Source: Helicobacter pylori oki112
GTDB lineage: Bacteria; Campylobacterota; Campylobacteria; Campylobacterales; Helicobacteraceae
Direction of reading: 5' to 3'
Assembly: GCF_000600085.1 (NCBI RefSeq)
Contig: NZ_CP006821.1
Location: 744,001 to 808,000 of the forward strand
Length of the DNA stretch: 64,000 nt
The position numbers and the translations under genes were made by a program. Below the pieces are notes generated by a model, which saw only the letters and a program-made list of their open reading frames with translations, was not told where the DNA came from and did not search any database. This document shows positions 35,128 to 44,383 of this stretch, one piece after another; the stretch's first letter is position 1, and each line of letters begins with the position of its first letter.

Positions 35128-35712
35128 ATGAAAAAAGTACTCATCATTAATGGGGCCAAAGCGTTCGGGAGCTCTGGAGGGAAACTCAATGAAACTTTGA
35201 CCCAACATGCAAAAAAGACTTTAGAATCTTTGGGGCTAGAAGTGGATACAACGATCGTGGATAAAGGCTATGAACATGCTCAAGAAGTGGAGAAAGTCTT
35301 TAGCGCTGATGCGACGATTTGGCAAATGCCTGGCTGGTGGATGGGAGAGCCTTGGATTGTGAAAAAATACATTGATGAAGTCTTTAGCGTAGGGCATGGG
35401 AAACTTTATGCTAGCGATGGCAGGAGTTCGCAAAACCCCACTAAAAACTACGGGAAAGGGGGCTTGATGCAAGGCAAAAAATACATGTTGAGCTTGACCT
35501 GGAACGCTCCCATTGAAGCCTTTAACGATCCTAGTGAATTTTTTGAAGGGGTGGGTGTGGATGTTGTGTATTTGCATTTGCATAAAGCGTTCCAATTTTT
35601 AGGGCTTTCAGCGTTGCCCACTTTTATTTGCAACGATGTGGTGAAAAACCCCCAAGTGGAGCAGTATCTCAACTCCCTAACCACGCATTTGTGCCAAGCT
35701 TTTGGCAAGTGA
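35128..35712 (+). CDS. mdaB: NADPH quinone reductase (modulator of drug activity, MdaB)
   Basis: Flavodoxin-fold FAD quinone reductase of 194 residues that reduces quinones by two electrons and protects against oxidative stress. Seen: KVLIINGAKAFGSSGGKLNETL at the N-terminus (flavin phosphate loop), IWQMPGWWMGEPWIVKKYIDEVF and GLMQGKKYMLSLTWNAP. Known in older H. pylori annotation as mda66. Followed by a strong hairpin terminator. Confidence 0.96.
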   Translation: MKKVLIINGAKAFGSSGGKLNETLTQHAKKTLESLGLEVDTTIVDKGYEHAQEVEKVFSADATIWQMPGWWMGEPWIVKKYIDEVFSVGHGKLYASDGRSSQNPTKNYGKGGLMQGKKYMLSLTWNAPIEAFNDPSEFFEGVGVDVVYLHLHKAFQFLGLSALPTFICNDVVKNPQVEQYLNSLTTHLCQAFGK

Positions 35713-35721
35713 TTTTAAAAT

Positions 35722-35756
35722 TTTTTTAACCCCCCCATTTTTTGGGGGGACTTGTT
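35722..35756. terminator. C7/G6 hairpin terminator between mdaB and the DUF262 gene
   Basis: AACCCCCCC ATTTTTT GGGGGGA: C7 at 35730-35736 pairs with G6 at 35744-35749. On the minus strand it is followed by TTAAAAAAATTTT, on the plus strand by ACTTGTTTG. It stands between two convergent genes, 10 bases past mdaB and directly past the other, so it probably stops both. Confidence 0.8.
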
Positions 35757-35758
35757 TG

Positions 35759-37804
35759 TTACACAATAAAGTCTTTAGGATTGAGTTTGCAACCTAAGAT
35801 AAGATCCCTAAGATTACTGCCCACCGTTTGATAACTCGCATTGCTCACAAAGTAGAATCCGTATTTTTCAAAAGGCACAACAAGAGTGCCATCTCTATCC
35901 CTTAATTGCGCTTTTGCTTTATCCCAACAAATATATCTTGGCTCTTCATCTGTGTAGCTTTCAAAGGCTTCTCTGGCGTTTTCTAATAAGTAGTCTATGA
36001 CAGCGCTAGCTAATTCCTTAGCGTTTCTTGCCATGCGCCTTTGGCCATTGGGGAGCTTGACGCTTTGAAGATTATGTTTAGTTAAGTCATCATCAAGGGT
36101 TTTGTTAAGCTCTCTTATGCGGTATTCTTTAGGCAAATCTTTAAACAACCCCACTTGACAAAATTGATCCGCTAAATATCCGCTCCTAGCCTTCACTTCC
36201 TCTATCCCCCAAGAATGGGTGTTATTGATGAAATAGTCGTTTAAATGCAAGGAGCTGTATTCTTCCATAAGCGCAATTTTTGCCTCGTAAGGTTTGTTGC
36301 CAAGCCTTTGATTTTGCCCTGATAAAGTCAGATTCCCAAAATTATTGAGGTAGTCTTGCTCAAAAGTGAAATAGTTCCCCACCCTATCGCGCCATTCTTG
36401 GGTGGGGGTTTTGGGGTAGAAATGCTCCACTTCTAGATTTTCTTCTCTTGGCGGTTCGGCGTTGCTTAGCTTTTCTATCTCAAGCAAAATAAATTTGCAC
36501 ACTTGATTTGCTGCATAAGCGTTACGCACAAGAAACGCCACTTTAATTTTATCGTCATTAGGGAACGCCGTTCGTCCAACGCTCTTGCCCAGATAACGCT
36601 TGAGTGCATCGGCTGAAACATCTTCCCCTAGCTGTCTGTATAAAGAATAAAGAAGTTCAGCAAGTGCAGGGGCAGGATCCCCGCACACGCTTCGGCGCAC
36701 GAAGTAGCTGATAAGGATTTGCAAGATTTCATGGAAGTTTTCATAATCCAATTTGCCCTCTTCAAAGTCTCTAGCGCAACGCAAAACAAAGGGCTTTGCC
36801 ACGCCAAATTTGATTTTCACAAGATCTTTAATGCACAAGCGTAAATTCGCTAACTGTTGCGGGTCTCCACGATGTAAAAAATAATGATCTCTGTCTAAAA
36901 AGATTTGATAGATTCTGCCATATTCACGCATATCGCTCATAAGACCTTGTATATCATCAGAGAAATTGTCTCTGTGATGGTCTTTTAGCGCGTAATACAC
37001 TTCAAGCTCTCCCTCACTTAATTTCTTTTCAAGGTAGATTCTCAAATAGGTTTTGATGAAATCATTCAAATCCTTTTCACCAAGCCAATCTTCTAAAGGA
37101 ACCCAATAAGTCTCATAAAGACGATTCTGGTTGTCAGAATTTTCCCCCATCATCAAATAGTTGCGGATGAGATCCAACCCTTTTAATTGCACGCCGGTAG
37201 CGTTGATGCTTTCAAACACCACTTGCGGATCGTCTTCGCCTAACTCTAAGCCTATGGCTACGATTTTGAGCCGCAAAAACGCGCCATAAATCTCTTCTAT
37301 GCGATACCCTTTGCTGATATAATTGTCAAGCTCTTTGGTGAAAAATTTATAATTATTCCTGATGTGTGATACGCCTTGTATTTCATGCGATCGATTTTGC
37401 ATGACCAGATCAAAGGCTTCTTTGTCGCTTTTAATGGGTTTTAAGCGCAACTTTTGTTCCGAAAGATTGAGCAGATTACCAATCTCTTTTTTTATCTCTT
37501 CATTTGGTATCTTGGTCTCTATGGCTTTAAGCAAAAGCATGATGGTAGTAATCCTTTGCTGCCCGTCAATGATGACAAATTCTTGCAGTTGTCTTAAGCT
37601 CTTTTCATCATCAATATGATGCAAAATATAAGTGACAGAACCCATGAAATGCGTTTTCTTATTTTGAGAAATACCGATAATATCTTGCAGTAATTTTTCA
37701 CAATTTTTTTCTTCCCAAGTGTAGTTCCTCTGGTATACAGGGATAGAAAATATCGTGCCTGTTAAGGCAAAAAAGTCGTTAATGGTGCTTTCTTTCACTC
37801 TCAT
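35759..37804 (-). CDS. DUF262/DUF1524 protein (GmrSD/BrxU/SspE-type, possible defence nuclease)
   Basis: A 681-residue protein. The N-terminus has the DUF262 (ParB-like) signature: PVYQRNYTWEEKNCEKLL (residues 22-39), HFMGSVTYI, and IDGQQRITT (79-87), the NTP-binding and hydrolysis motif. The middle contains VVFESINATGVQLKGLDLIRN, also typical. The C-terminal region has a DUF1524-like His-containing block: LEVEHFYPKTP (about 458) and NFGNLTLSGQNQRLGN (about 490), as in the HNH nuclease half of GmrSD-type enzymes. Such fusions restrict modified phage DNA (GmrSD, BrxU) or act in phosphorothioate-based defence (SspE). A match to HP0629 by position is likely. AAGGA is 6 bases before the ATG. An additional C-terminal region of about 150 residues is unassigned. 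Confidence 0.85.
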   Translation of the reverse strand: MRVKESTINDFFALTGTIFSIPVYQRNYTWEEKNCEKLLQDIIGISQNKKTHFMGSVTYILHHIDDEKSLRQLQEFVIIDGQQRITTIMLLLKAIETKIPNEEIKKEIGNLLNLSEQKLRLKPIKSDKEAFDLVMQNRSHEIQGVSHIRNNYKFFTKELDNYISKGYRIEEIYGAFLRLKIVAIGLELGEDDPQVVFESINATGVQLKGLDLIRNYLMMGENSDNQNRLYETYWVPLEDWLGEKDLNDFIKTYLRIYLEKKLSEGELEVYYALKDHHRDNFSDDIQGLMSDMREYGRIYQIFLDRDHYFLHRGDPQQLANLRLCIKDLVKIKFGVAKPFVLRCARDFEEGKLDYENFHEILQILISYFVRRSVCGDPAPALAELLYSLYRQLGEDVSADALKRYLGKSVGRTAFPNDDKIKVAFLVRNAYAANQVCKFILLEIEKLSNAEPPREENLEVEHFYPKTPTQEWRDRVGNYFTFEQDYLNNFGNLTLSGQNQRLGNKPYEAKIALMEEYSSLHLNDYFINNTHSWGIEEVKARSGYLADQFCQVGLFKDLPKEYRIRELNKTLDDDLTKHNLQSVKLPNGQRRMARNAKELASAVIDYLLENAREAFESYTDEEPRYICWDKAKAQLRDRDGTLVVPFEKYGFYFVSNASYQTVGSNLRDLILGCKLNPKDFIV

Positions 37805-37824
37805 CGCTTTTCCTTTTGAGTTAA

Positions 37825-37860
37825 ATTACAATCGCACCGAGTATTAAATCAAAAAAAAAA
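37825..37860 (-). promoter_or_regulatory. Candidate promoter of the DUF262 gene with T10 tract
   Basis: On the minus strand, T10 (37851-37860) is followed after 20 bases by TGTAAT (37825-37830), a plausible -10 box 20 bases before the ATG. The T tract would lie at about -32 to -41. Homopolymeric T tracts placed like this change promoter strength in H. pylori. The -10 call is by eye only. Confidence 0.5.
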
Positions 37861-38036
37861 GATAGCTTAAATTTTTGAAAAAGTCGCAATTTGTGGCTGA
37901 ATTTATTCAAAAAAATAAAAGAGCTTTGCACAAAGCAAGTAGTAATCTCTTAAAAATGCGATCTTTAGGGGGTTAAGTTAATTGGAGCGAGAATGATTTC
38001 AAAATACCCCCCTATCCCCTTAAGAAATTGCTATTA
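37861..38036. other. Intergenic DNA between the hcp gene and the DUF262 promoter
   Basis: AT-rich DNA with a few G/C runs (GGGGG at 37967 region, CCCCCC near 38010). No gene, tRNA or clear terminator recognised. Confidence 0.5.
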
Positions 38037-39095
38037 CTAGGGTATCTCATAAGAATTGTATGGCATGAACAAGCGCCCGTAATTAGGATTCACGCGCAAT
38101 AAATGCTCTTTGAAATTCCCGTAATTACGGCAGCTTGACTCAAAACCATTGTCGCACGCATACGAGAATAAATCCAAAGCCCTTTGATCGTCTTGAGGCA
38201 CGCCTAAGCCCTTTTGATACAGCACGCCTAAATTGTTACAGCTCCCCAAAATCCCCCCATCGCATGCCATTTGGAAATACTTCGCCGCGTAGTGGTTATT
38301 CAAAGGAGCCCCTAAATCCCCATTCGCATAAATCCAGCCTAAATTCGCGCACCCCATCATATCCCCAGCGTTACACGCCAAATAATTCAAATCCACTTGA
38401 CTGAGTTGCGCTTTATCAATGCCATAGATATTATTCACATTAGACATCAAGCCCAGATTATAACACCCCATATCATTCCCATTCTCGCATGAAAATTTAT
38501 AATAACTTATCGCTTTGTAATAATCTTTTGGGACCCCACTCCCGTTAGCGAACATCCACCCCAAATTATTGCATGCGAGCATATCCCCCCCTTGACAAGC
38601 CACCGCATACAATTGCAAAGCGTTTTCTTTATCGTTGGAATCAGCGTTTTTCTTATTTTCATACATTTGAGCCAGATTCGCGCAAGCGGTCGCATCGCCC
38701 CCACTGCAACCCATTTCATAATAGCGAGCGGCTTTTAGTCTGTTGGTTTGGATCCCTACCCCATTAGCATACATCGCCCCTACCGCAAAACACCCGGCCG
38801 CATTGCCGTTATCGCACGATTGGGAAAAAAGCTTGAAAGCCCCTTGATAATCGCCCTTTTTAGCCAAATCAATACCGGCAGAAAGCTCGGTTTGAGCGTT
38901 TTCAGGCGATCCTAATTTGTCTAATAAATTAGAGTTATCGTTTTTAGGGGTGATCTGGGTGTTAGGGTTTGGTGCACCCTTAGCGTTAGCGGGGTTTAAT
39001 TCAGGGGGCGTGTTTTTTGGGGCTTGATTATTTTCTTCAGCACCGCTAATCTGTAAGACTAAAAAAACAAGCAATAACAAACTTTTTTTGAGCAT
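38037..39095 (-). CDS. hcpF: Helicobacter cysteine-rich protein (Sel1-like repeats), HcpF type
   Basis: A 352-residue secreted protein. After the signal peptide (KKSLLLLVFLVLQISGA) and a Pro/Asn-rich linker, it has about seven Sel1-like repeats of 36-38 residues, each with a Cys pair (for example CDNGNAAGC, CSGGDATAC, CQGGDMLAC, CENGNDMGC, CNAGDMMGC, CDGGILGSC, CDNGFESSC). The disulfide links two helices in each repeat, the hallmark of Hcp proteins, which are secreted and immunogenic. The gene follows dapD by 11 bases. The name hcpF rests on gene order (HP0628). Confidence 0.92.
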   Translation of the reverse strand: MLKKSLLLLVFLVLQISGAEENNQAPKNTPPELNPANAKGAPNPNTQITPKNDNSNLLDKLGSPENAQTELSAGIDLAKKGDYQGAFKLFSQSCDNGNAAGCFAVGAMYANGVGIQTNRLKAARYYEMGCSGGDATACANLAQMYENKKNADSNDKENALQLYAVACQGGDMLACNNLGWMFANGSGVPKDYYKAISYYKFSCENGNDMGCYNLGLMSNVNNIYGIDKAQLSQVDLNYLACNAGDMMGCANLGWIYANGDLGAPLNNHYAAKYFQMACDGGILGSCNNLGVLYQKGLGVPQDDQRALDLFSYACDNGFESSCRNYGNFKEHLLRVNPNYGRLFMPYNSYEIP

Positions 39096-39106
39096 TCTTT
39101 TAATCC

Positions 39107-40312
39107 TTAATGCAGGTTTTGATTCAACTCAATTTTTTTCACGCTCCTAAAAGCAATCAGCTTACCATTTTGGCTATTGGAGCGAAAATGCACGCCATTT
39201 TTTCCGGAAAGCTCTTTACCTTTGTAAAGGTTGTTGGCATGTTTTTCTAAAGCGCTATTCACTTCTAAAAGCTTTTTAAACTCATTTTCTTCAATTTCTA
39301 TCACGCTCCCGGCTAGTATTGCAACGCCTGCATCCACAATACAGCCATCGCCTAAACTAATGCCGGTAACGCTATTAGCCCCTAGCAAACAATTCTTCCC
39401 AATGCTAATGGGGTTGTTATTCCCTCCGCTTAAAACGCCTAAAACGCTCGCACCTCCACCAATATCAGTGCCTTCTCCCACCACCACCGATGAAGAAATG
39501 CGCCCCTCATTCATGCACACTCCCATAGCCCCTGCGTTAAAATTCACATAACTAGCCCCAGGCATTTGAGTGTAACCACCGGTCCCCAAATACGCCCCAA
39601 AGCGCGTTTTTGAGCTATCCAGTAAGCGGATATTATCAAACTCAGGGATTAATTGCATCAAATAGCGCGGGAATTTATCTATAAAATCAATGCTAGGGAA
39701 ATGGCCTCGCATTTTTAAAGCCACTTCGTTCATTCTAAGCCATTCTAATTCATAAGGCTTGTTGCCGCTCCAGGCTGCATTAGAAAGCTGGTTAAAAATA
39801 CCCTCTAAATTCAAACTCCTCAAAGGGGCTTTCCCTAAAGAGAGCGCTAAAAGTTTCATATACGCGCTCTCCACGCTCTCGCAAGGCTTGTCTTCATACA
39901 AGATCACCAAGCGATAAAGAGACTCCCCATTATTATTTTTCAAACGATTTTCTTCTAAAGCTTTTAAAAGCTCTAAAACCACTTGAATGTTTTTATGAGC
40001 CATTTTATTAGAATAGGCTTCATTCAAAAAGGGCGTATAAAAATCCAGTGCTTTTAACACAAAACTTTCATCAATCTCAATGACGCACTCGCTCGCACTC
40101 TCTTTTAGGATTTTTTCTTTTGAAAGCGAGTTGCAAAACACCGCATAAGAGCCTAGATTTTCATCTTTCCAGTTCAAAACGGGGTAAGTGGCACATAAAA
40201 TCTTTTTGGAAATAGGGGCAATATCCACTCTGGCAATGCCAAAGCCTAAAGGCTCTTTATAGTGGTTAGATTGCTGGTAGTTGCTCACAAAATTTTTAAA
40301 CTTATTCATCAT
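39107..40312 (-). CDS. dapD: Tetrahydrodipicolinate N-succinyltransferase
   Basis: Succinylates tetrahydrodipicolinate with succinyl-CoA on the way to diaminopimelate and lysine. The 401-residue length is that of the epsilonproteobacterial long form. The C-terminal half is a left-handed beta-helix with hexapeptide repeats: GAYLGTGGYTQMPGASYVNFN, GRISSSVVVGEGTDIGGGASVLG, GKNCLLGANSVTGISLGDGC. Co-transcribed with ispG (2-base gap) and the Hcp gene. Confidence 0.94.
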   Translation of the reverse strand: MMNKFKNFVSNYQQSNHYKEPLGFGIARVDIAPISKKILCATYPVLNWKDENLGSYAVFCNSLSKEKILKESASECVIEIDESFVLKALDFYTPFLNEAYSNKMAHKNIQVVLELLKALEENRLKNNNGESLYRLVILYEDKPCESVESAYMKLLALSLGKAPLRSLNLEGIFNQLSNAAWSGNKPYELEWLRMNEVALKMRGHFPSIDFIDKFPRYLMQLIPEFDNIRLLDSSKTRFGAYLGTGGYTQMPGASYVNFNAGAMGVCMNEGRISSSVVVGEGTDIGGGASVLGVLSGGNNNPISIGKNCLLGANSVTGISLGDGCIVDAGVAILAGSVIEIEENEFKKLLEVNSALEKHANNLYKGKELSGKNGVHFRSNSQNGKLIAFRSVKKIELNQNLH

Positions 40313-40314
40313 GC

Positions 40315-41394
40315 CTAATCCTTTAAACTCTTTTCTCTTTCTTTAGCTAAATTTTCCACTTCTATCACAAAAGTTTCAAACAAATCCTTTTCAGCCAGTT
40401 TGTGAATGACTTTACCCTCTTTAATGATCAAACCGCTACGATTCCCAAAAGCAATCGCCATGTCTGCATGCTTGGCTTCACCTAAAGCATTCACCACGCA
40501 CCCCATCACGCTAATGTCTAAAGGGGTTTTAATGTGGCTTAGGCGTTTTTCTACCTTGCTCGCCATATCCACTAAATTGGCTTCAATGCGCCCGCAAGTG
40601 GGGCAAGAAATCCAATTAATCCCTTCTTTCAAGCGCCCGCTATGGCGTAAAATCGCTCTAGCCACTTTGATTTCATTTTCTAATTCCCCTGTGATGGATA
40701 CGCGCATCGTATCCCCAATGCCCTCCATTAAAAGCCCCCCTAAAGCCATGGCGGATTTGATGCTAGAACTGAAAAGATTACCCGCTTCAGTAACCCCCAA
40801 ATGGAAAGGATAGATCACAAGAGGGCGTAGCATCCTGTAAGCTTCTATGGTGCGCATCACATCGCTCGCTTTTAAAGAAATCTTAAAATTGGTAAAATCC
40901 AAATCTTCTAAAAGTTTGGCGTTATACAAAGCGCTTTCTACCATGCCTTTTGGGGTGGGTCCGTATTTTTGATCAAACTGCTTTTCTAAACTCCCGGCAT
41001 TCACGCCAATTCTTATAGGAATATTTTTTTCTTTACAAGCATCAACCACCGCTTTGATCTTGTCTTTAGAGCCAATATTTCCGGGGTTAATTCTTATCGC
41101 ATCCACGCTTTGAGCGGCAATGAGAGCGAATTTATAATGGAAATGGATATCAGCAATTAAGGGCAAAGGAGACACTTTTTTCAATTCTTTTAAGGCTAGG
41201 GCGTCCTTTTCATTACTCACCGCTACCCTCACTAAATCAGCCCCGGCGAGTTTGAGTCGGTCAATTTGATTTTTAGTGCTTTCAATATCAGCGGTTTTAC
41301 TAAAGGTCATGCTTTGCGTGCTAATAGGAGCATCACCCCCTATGGCCACGCCACCGATAAAAATTTGCTTGGTCTTAACTCTATTTTCCAGCAT
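40315..41394 (-). CDS. ispG: 4-hydroxy-3-methylbut-2-en-1-yl diphosphate synthase
   Basis: Iron-sulfur enzyme of the MEP isoprenoid pathway (GcpE). The 359-residue protein has the TIM-barrel N-terminus [13 protein letters not shown] and [14 protein letters not shown]. The C-terminal 4Fe-4S cysteines are in [13 protein letters not shown], with a further Cys in [18 protein letters not shown]. First gene of an ispG-dapD-hcp transcription unit; 153 bases of divergent spacer separate it from the aminotransferase. Confidence 0.96.
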   Translation of the reverse strand: MLENRVKTKQIFIGGVAIGGDAPISTQSMTFSKTADIESTKNQIDRLKLAGADLVRVAVSNEKDALALKELKKVSPLPLIADIHFHYKFALIAAQSVDAIRINPGNIGSKDKIKAVVDACKEKNIPIRIGVNAGSLEKQFDQKYGPTPKGMVESALYNAKLLEDLDFTNFKISLKASDVMRTIEAYRMLRPLVIYPFHLGVTEAGNLFSSSIKSAMALGGLLMEGIGDTMRVSITGELENEIKVARAILRHSGRLKEGINWISCPTCGRIEANLVDMASKVEKRLSHIKTPLDISVMGCVVNALGEAKHADMAIAFGNRSGLIIKEGKVIHKLAEKDLFETFVIEVENLAKEREKSLKD

Positions 41395-41509
41395 TAAACC
41401 TCTTCATCAGTTAAATTCTTATGCTCTATTATACTCTTTTATGCGCTCTCTTTTATGTTCTCTTTCGCTCTTTTTTAGCGCTTTCAATGATAAACGCTTA
41501 AATTTTAGA

Positions 41510-41515
41510 TAAGAT
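41510..41515 (+). promoter_or_regulatory. Possible -10 box for the aminotransferase-murC-mutS2 operon
   Basis: TAAGAT, 32 bases before the ATG at 41548 in AT-rich DNA. By eye only. Confidence 0.4.
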
Positions 41516-41547
41516 TAACCATTCCATTTTAAGATTAAAGTAGACCT

Positions 41548-42675
41548 ATGACCTTTGAGCCTTATCCTTTTGAACGATTAAGAGCCTTGTTTAAAGAGAT
41601 CACCCCTAAAAAAAGGGGGCTAGATTTAGGCATCGGCGAGCCACGATTTGAAACGCCCAAATTCATTCAAGACGCTCTCAAACAGCACACCCATTCGCTC
41701 AATATCTACCCTAAAAGCGCGTTTGAAGAGGGTTTGAGAGAGGCTCAAAGGGGTTTTTTTAAACGCCGTTTTAAGATAGAATTGAAAGAAAACGAACTCA
41801 TCTCCACGCTAGGATCTAGGGAAGTGTTATTCAATTTCCCTAGTTTTGTTTTATTTGACTATCCAAACCCCACTATCGCCTACCCTAACCCCTTTTATCA
41901 AATCTATGAAGGATCAGCCCAATTCGCTAGAGCCAAAAGCCTTTTAATGCCTTTAGTTAAAGAAAATGATTTCACGCCAAGCTTGAATGAAAAAGAGTTG
42001 CAAGAAGTGGATTTAGTGATCTTAAATTCCCCTAACAACCCCACCGGAAGAACCCTTTCTGTAGAAGAGCTGATTAGTTGGGTCAAACTCGCTTTAAAAC
42101 ATGATTTTATTTTAATTAATGATGAATGCTATAGTGAAATTTATGAAAATACGCCTCCCCCTTCGCTTTTAGAAGCTTGCATGCTTATTAGTAATGAAGC
42201 GTTTAAAAATGTTTTAGTGATCCATTCGCTCTCCAAACGCTCTAGCGCTCCAGGGCTAAGGAGTGGTTTTATCGCTGGGGATAGCAGCCTTTTAGAAAAA
42301 TACAAAGCGTTTCGCACCTATTTAGGCTATACGAGCGCTAATGCGATCCAAAAGGCTAGTGAAATCGCTTGGCTAGATGATGAGCATGCAGAATTTTTCC
42401 GCAATATTTATGCGAATAATTTGAAACTGGCGCGAAAAATCTTTAAAGACACGCTCATTTATCCTTATAGTTTTTATGTGTATCTGCCCGTTCAAAACGG
42501 CGAAAATTTTGCTAAAAGACTTTATCAAAATGAAGGCATTACTACTTTACCGGCTTTGTATTTAGGGCGTAATCATATCGGCACTGACTATGTGCGTTTA
42601 GCCCTTGTCTATGACACCCCCCTTTTAGAAAAGCCTTTAGAAATCATAGAAACTTATCGAGAAAATCATGCTTGA
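41548..42675 (+). CDS. PLP-dependent aminotransferase (candidate succinyl-DAP aminotransferase)
   Basis: Fold-type I aminotransferase of 375 residues. Seen: [14 protein letters not shown] (substrate entrance), [23 protein letters not shown] (Asp and Tyr for PLP) and the PLP-Lys motif [17 protein letters not shown] (Lys near residue 230). The sequence type is close to N-succinyldiaminopimelate aminotransferases such as DapC-like enzymes of other epsilonproteobacteria; the divergent neighbour dapD makes the substrate pathway likely. Annotated differently in old H. pylori releases (HP0624, from memory). It overlaps murC by 8 bases, linking diaminopimelate supply to peptidoglycan synthesis. Confidence 0.85.
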   Translation: MTFEPYPFERLRALFKEITPKKRGLDLGIGEPRFETPKFIQDALKQHTHSLNIYPKSAFEEGLREAQRGFFKRRFKIELKENELISTLGSREVLFNFPSFVLFDYPNPTIAYPNPFYQIYEGSAQFARAKSLLMPLVKENDFTPSLNEKELQEVDLVILNSPNNPTGRTLSVEELISWVKLALKHDFILINDECYSEIYENTPPPSLLEACMLISNEAFKNVLVIHSLSKRSSAPGLRSGFIAGDSSLLEKYKAFRTYLGYTSANAIQKASEIAWLDDEHAEFFRNIYANNLKLARKIFKDTLIYPYSFYVYLPVQNGENFAKRLYQNEGITTLPALYLGRNHIGTDYVRLALVYDTPLLEKPLEIIETYRENHA

Positions 42676-44017
42676 AACCCCAAAAGTTTTACTCAAAAAC
42701 TTACAAGATTGCAAGATCCATTTCATCGGTATAGGGGGGATTGGCATTTCAGGCTTAGCCAAATACCTTAAAGCGCAAGGGGCTACAATCAGCGGATCTG
42801 ATATTGCCATAAGCCCTAGCGTTAAGTATTTGAAAGCTTTAGGCGTAGAGGTTAATATCCCGCATGATCCAAAAGCGATCAACCATCAAGATGTCATTAT
42901 CCATTCAGCCATTATCAAAGAAGACAACACCGAAATACAAAGGGCTAAGGAACTAGAAATCCCTATTTTGTCTCGCAAGGACGCTTTGTATTCTATCCTT
43001 AAAGACAAGCGCGTTTTTAGCGTGTGCGGGGCTCATGGAAAAAGCAGTATCACGGCCATGTTGAGCGCGATTTGCCCATCGTTTGGAGCGATTATTGGGG
43101 CGCATTCTAAAGAGTTTGATTCCAATGTGCGAGAGAGCGCAAATGATAGCTTAGTTTTTGAAGCCGATGAGAGCGATTCAAGTTTTTTATTTTCTAACCC
43201 TTATTGCGCGATTGTGCCTAACACAGAGCCAGAACATTTGGAGCATTATGACCACGATTTAGAACGCTTTTTCTTCGCTTATGAATATTTTTTAGACCAT
43301 GCTCAAAAAAGAGTGATCTATAAAGAAGATCCTTTTTTAAAAAACTATTCTAAAGACGCCATTGTTTTAGAAAAAAAAGACATTTATAATATCCAATACA
43401 TTTTAAAAGACGGCGAGCCTTACACTTCATTTGAATTGAAAGATTTGGGGGCTTTTTTGGTGTGGGGGTTAGGCGAACACAACGCCACGAATGCGAGTTT
43501 GGCCATTTTAAGCGCTTTAGATGAATTGGATTTAGAAGAAATTAGAAATAATTTGTTGAATTTCAAAGGCATTAAAAAACGCTTTGACATTTTGCAAAAA
43601 AACGCGCTCATTCTCATTGATGATTACGCCCACCACCCCACTGAAATCAGCGCCACTTTAAAAAGCGCTAGGATTTATGCTAACTTATTGAACACGCAAG
43701 AAAAAATTATAGTCATCTGGCAAGCACACAAATACTCCCGCTTAATGGACAATTTAGAAGAATTTAAAAAATGTTTTTTAGAGCATTGCGACAGATTGAT
43801 CATTTTACCCGTTTATAGCGCGAGTGAAGTTAAAAGAGATATTGATTTGAAAGCCCATTTTAAGCATTATAACCCCACCTTTATAGACAGGGTGCGTAAA
43901 AAGGGGGATTTTTTAGAGCTCTTAGTCAATGATAATGTGGTAGAAACGATTGAAAAAGGCTTTGTGATAGGCTTTGGAGCGGGGGATATTACCTATCAAT
44001 TAAGAGGCGAAATGTAA
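42668..44017 (+). CDS. murC: UDP-N-acetylmuramate-L-alanine ligase
   Basis: Adds the first amino acid, L-Ala, to UDP-MurNAc. The 449-residue protein has the N-terminal UDP-binding [14 protein letters not shown], the ATP loop [22 protein letters not shown], and the C-terminal [14 protein letters not shown] motif. Overlaps the aminotransferase by 8 bases and the next small gene by one base (TAATG). Confidence 0.97.
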   Translation: MLETPKVLLKNLQDCKIHFIGIGGIGISGLAKYLKAQGATISGSDIAISPSVKYLKALGVEVNIPHDPKAINHQDVIIHSAIIKEDNTEIQRAKELEIPILSRKDALYSILKDKRVFSVCGAHGKSSITAMLSAICPSFGAIIGAHSKEFDSNVRESANDSLVFEADESDSSFLFSNPYCAIVPNTEPEHLEHYDHDLERFFFAYEYFLDHAQKRVIYKEDPFLKNYSKDAIVLEKKDIYNIQYILKDGEPYTSFELKDLGAFLVWGLGEHNATNASLAILSALDELDLEEIRNNLLNFKGIKKRFDILQKNALILIDDYAHHPTEISATLKSARIYANLLNTQEKIIVIWQAHKYSRLMDNLEEFKKCFLEHCDRLIILPVYSASEVKRDIDLKAHFKHYNPTFIDRVRKKGDFLELLVNDNVVETIEKGFVIGFGAGDITYQLRGEM

Positions 44018-44379
44018 TGGGTGCAGCAGTTGTTTTATTTTTAACGCTAGTTTTATTGTTTTTAGTTTTAAGGGATTTTGGTTTAGCAAGTCCTAAACAA
44101 AAACTTGTAGCTTTTTTAATCGTAGGGATTATAGGGGCAAGCATCAGCGTTTATACTTATCAACAAAACCAACAAAACCAACAAGAAATCGCTTTGCAAA
44201 GAGCGTTTTTAAGGGGGGAAACTTTGTTGTGTAAAGGCATTAAAGTCAATAACCAAACCTTTAATTTAGTGAGCGGAACTTTGAGCTTTTTAGGCAAAAA
44301 ACAAACCCCTATGAAAGATGTTCTTGTGGATTTGGATTCTTGTCAGACGCTCCAAAAAGATCCCTTAATCCAACCCTAA
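44017..44379 (+). CDS. Small membrane protein of unknown function
   Basis: A 120-residue protein with two membrane segments (about 2-19 and 31-48), a Gln/Asn-rich turn (YQQNQQNQQEI), and a C-terminal soluble domain with two Cys (ETLLCKGIKVNNQTFNL, DLDSCQTLQ), probably in the periplasm. No family recognised. Its ATG shares a base with the murC stop and mutS2 begins 4 bases later, so it is within the operon. Position matches HP0622. Confidence 0.82.
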   Translation: MGAAVVLFLTLVLLFLVLRDFGLASPKQKLVAFLIVGIIGASISVYTYQQNQQNQQEIALQRAFLRGETLLCKGIKVNNQTFNLVSGTLSFLGKKQTPMKDVLVDLDSCQTLQKDPLIQP

Positions 44380-44383
44380 TCTA

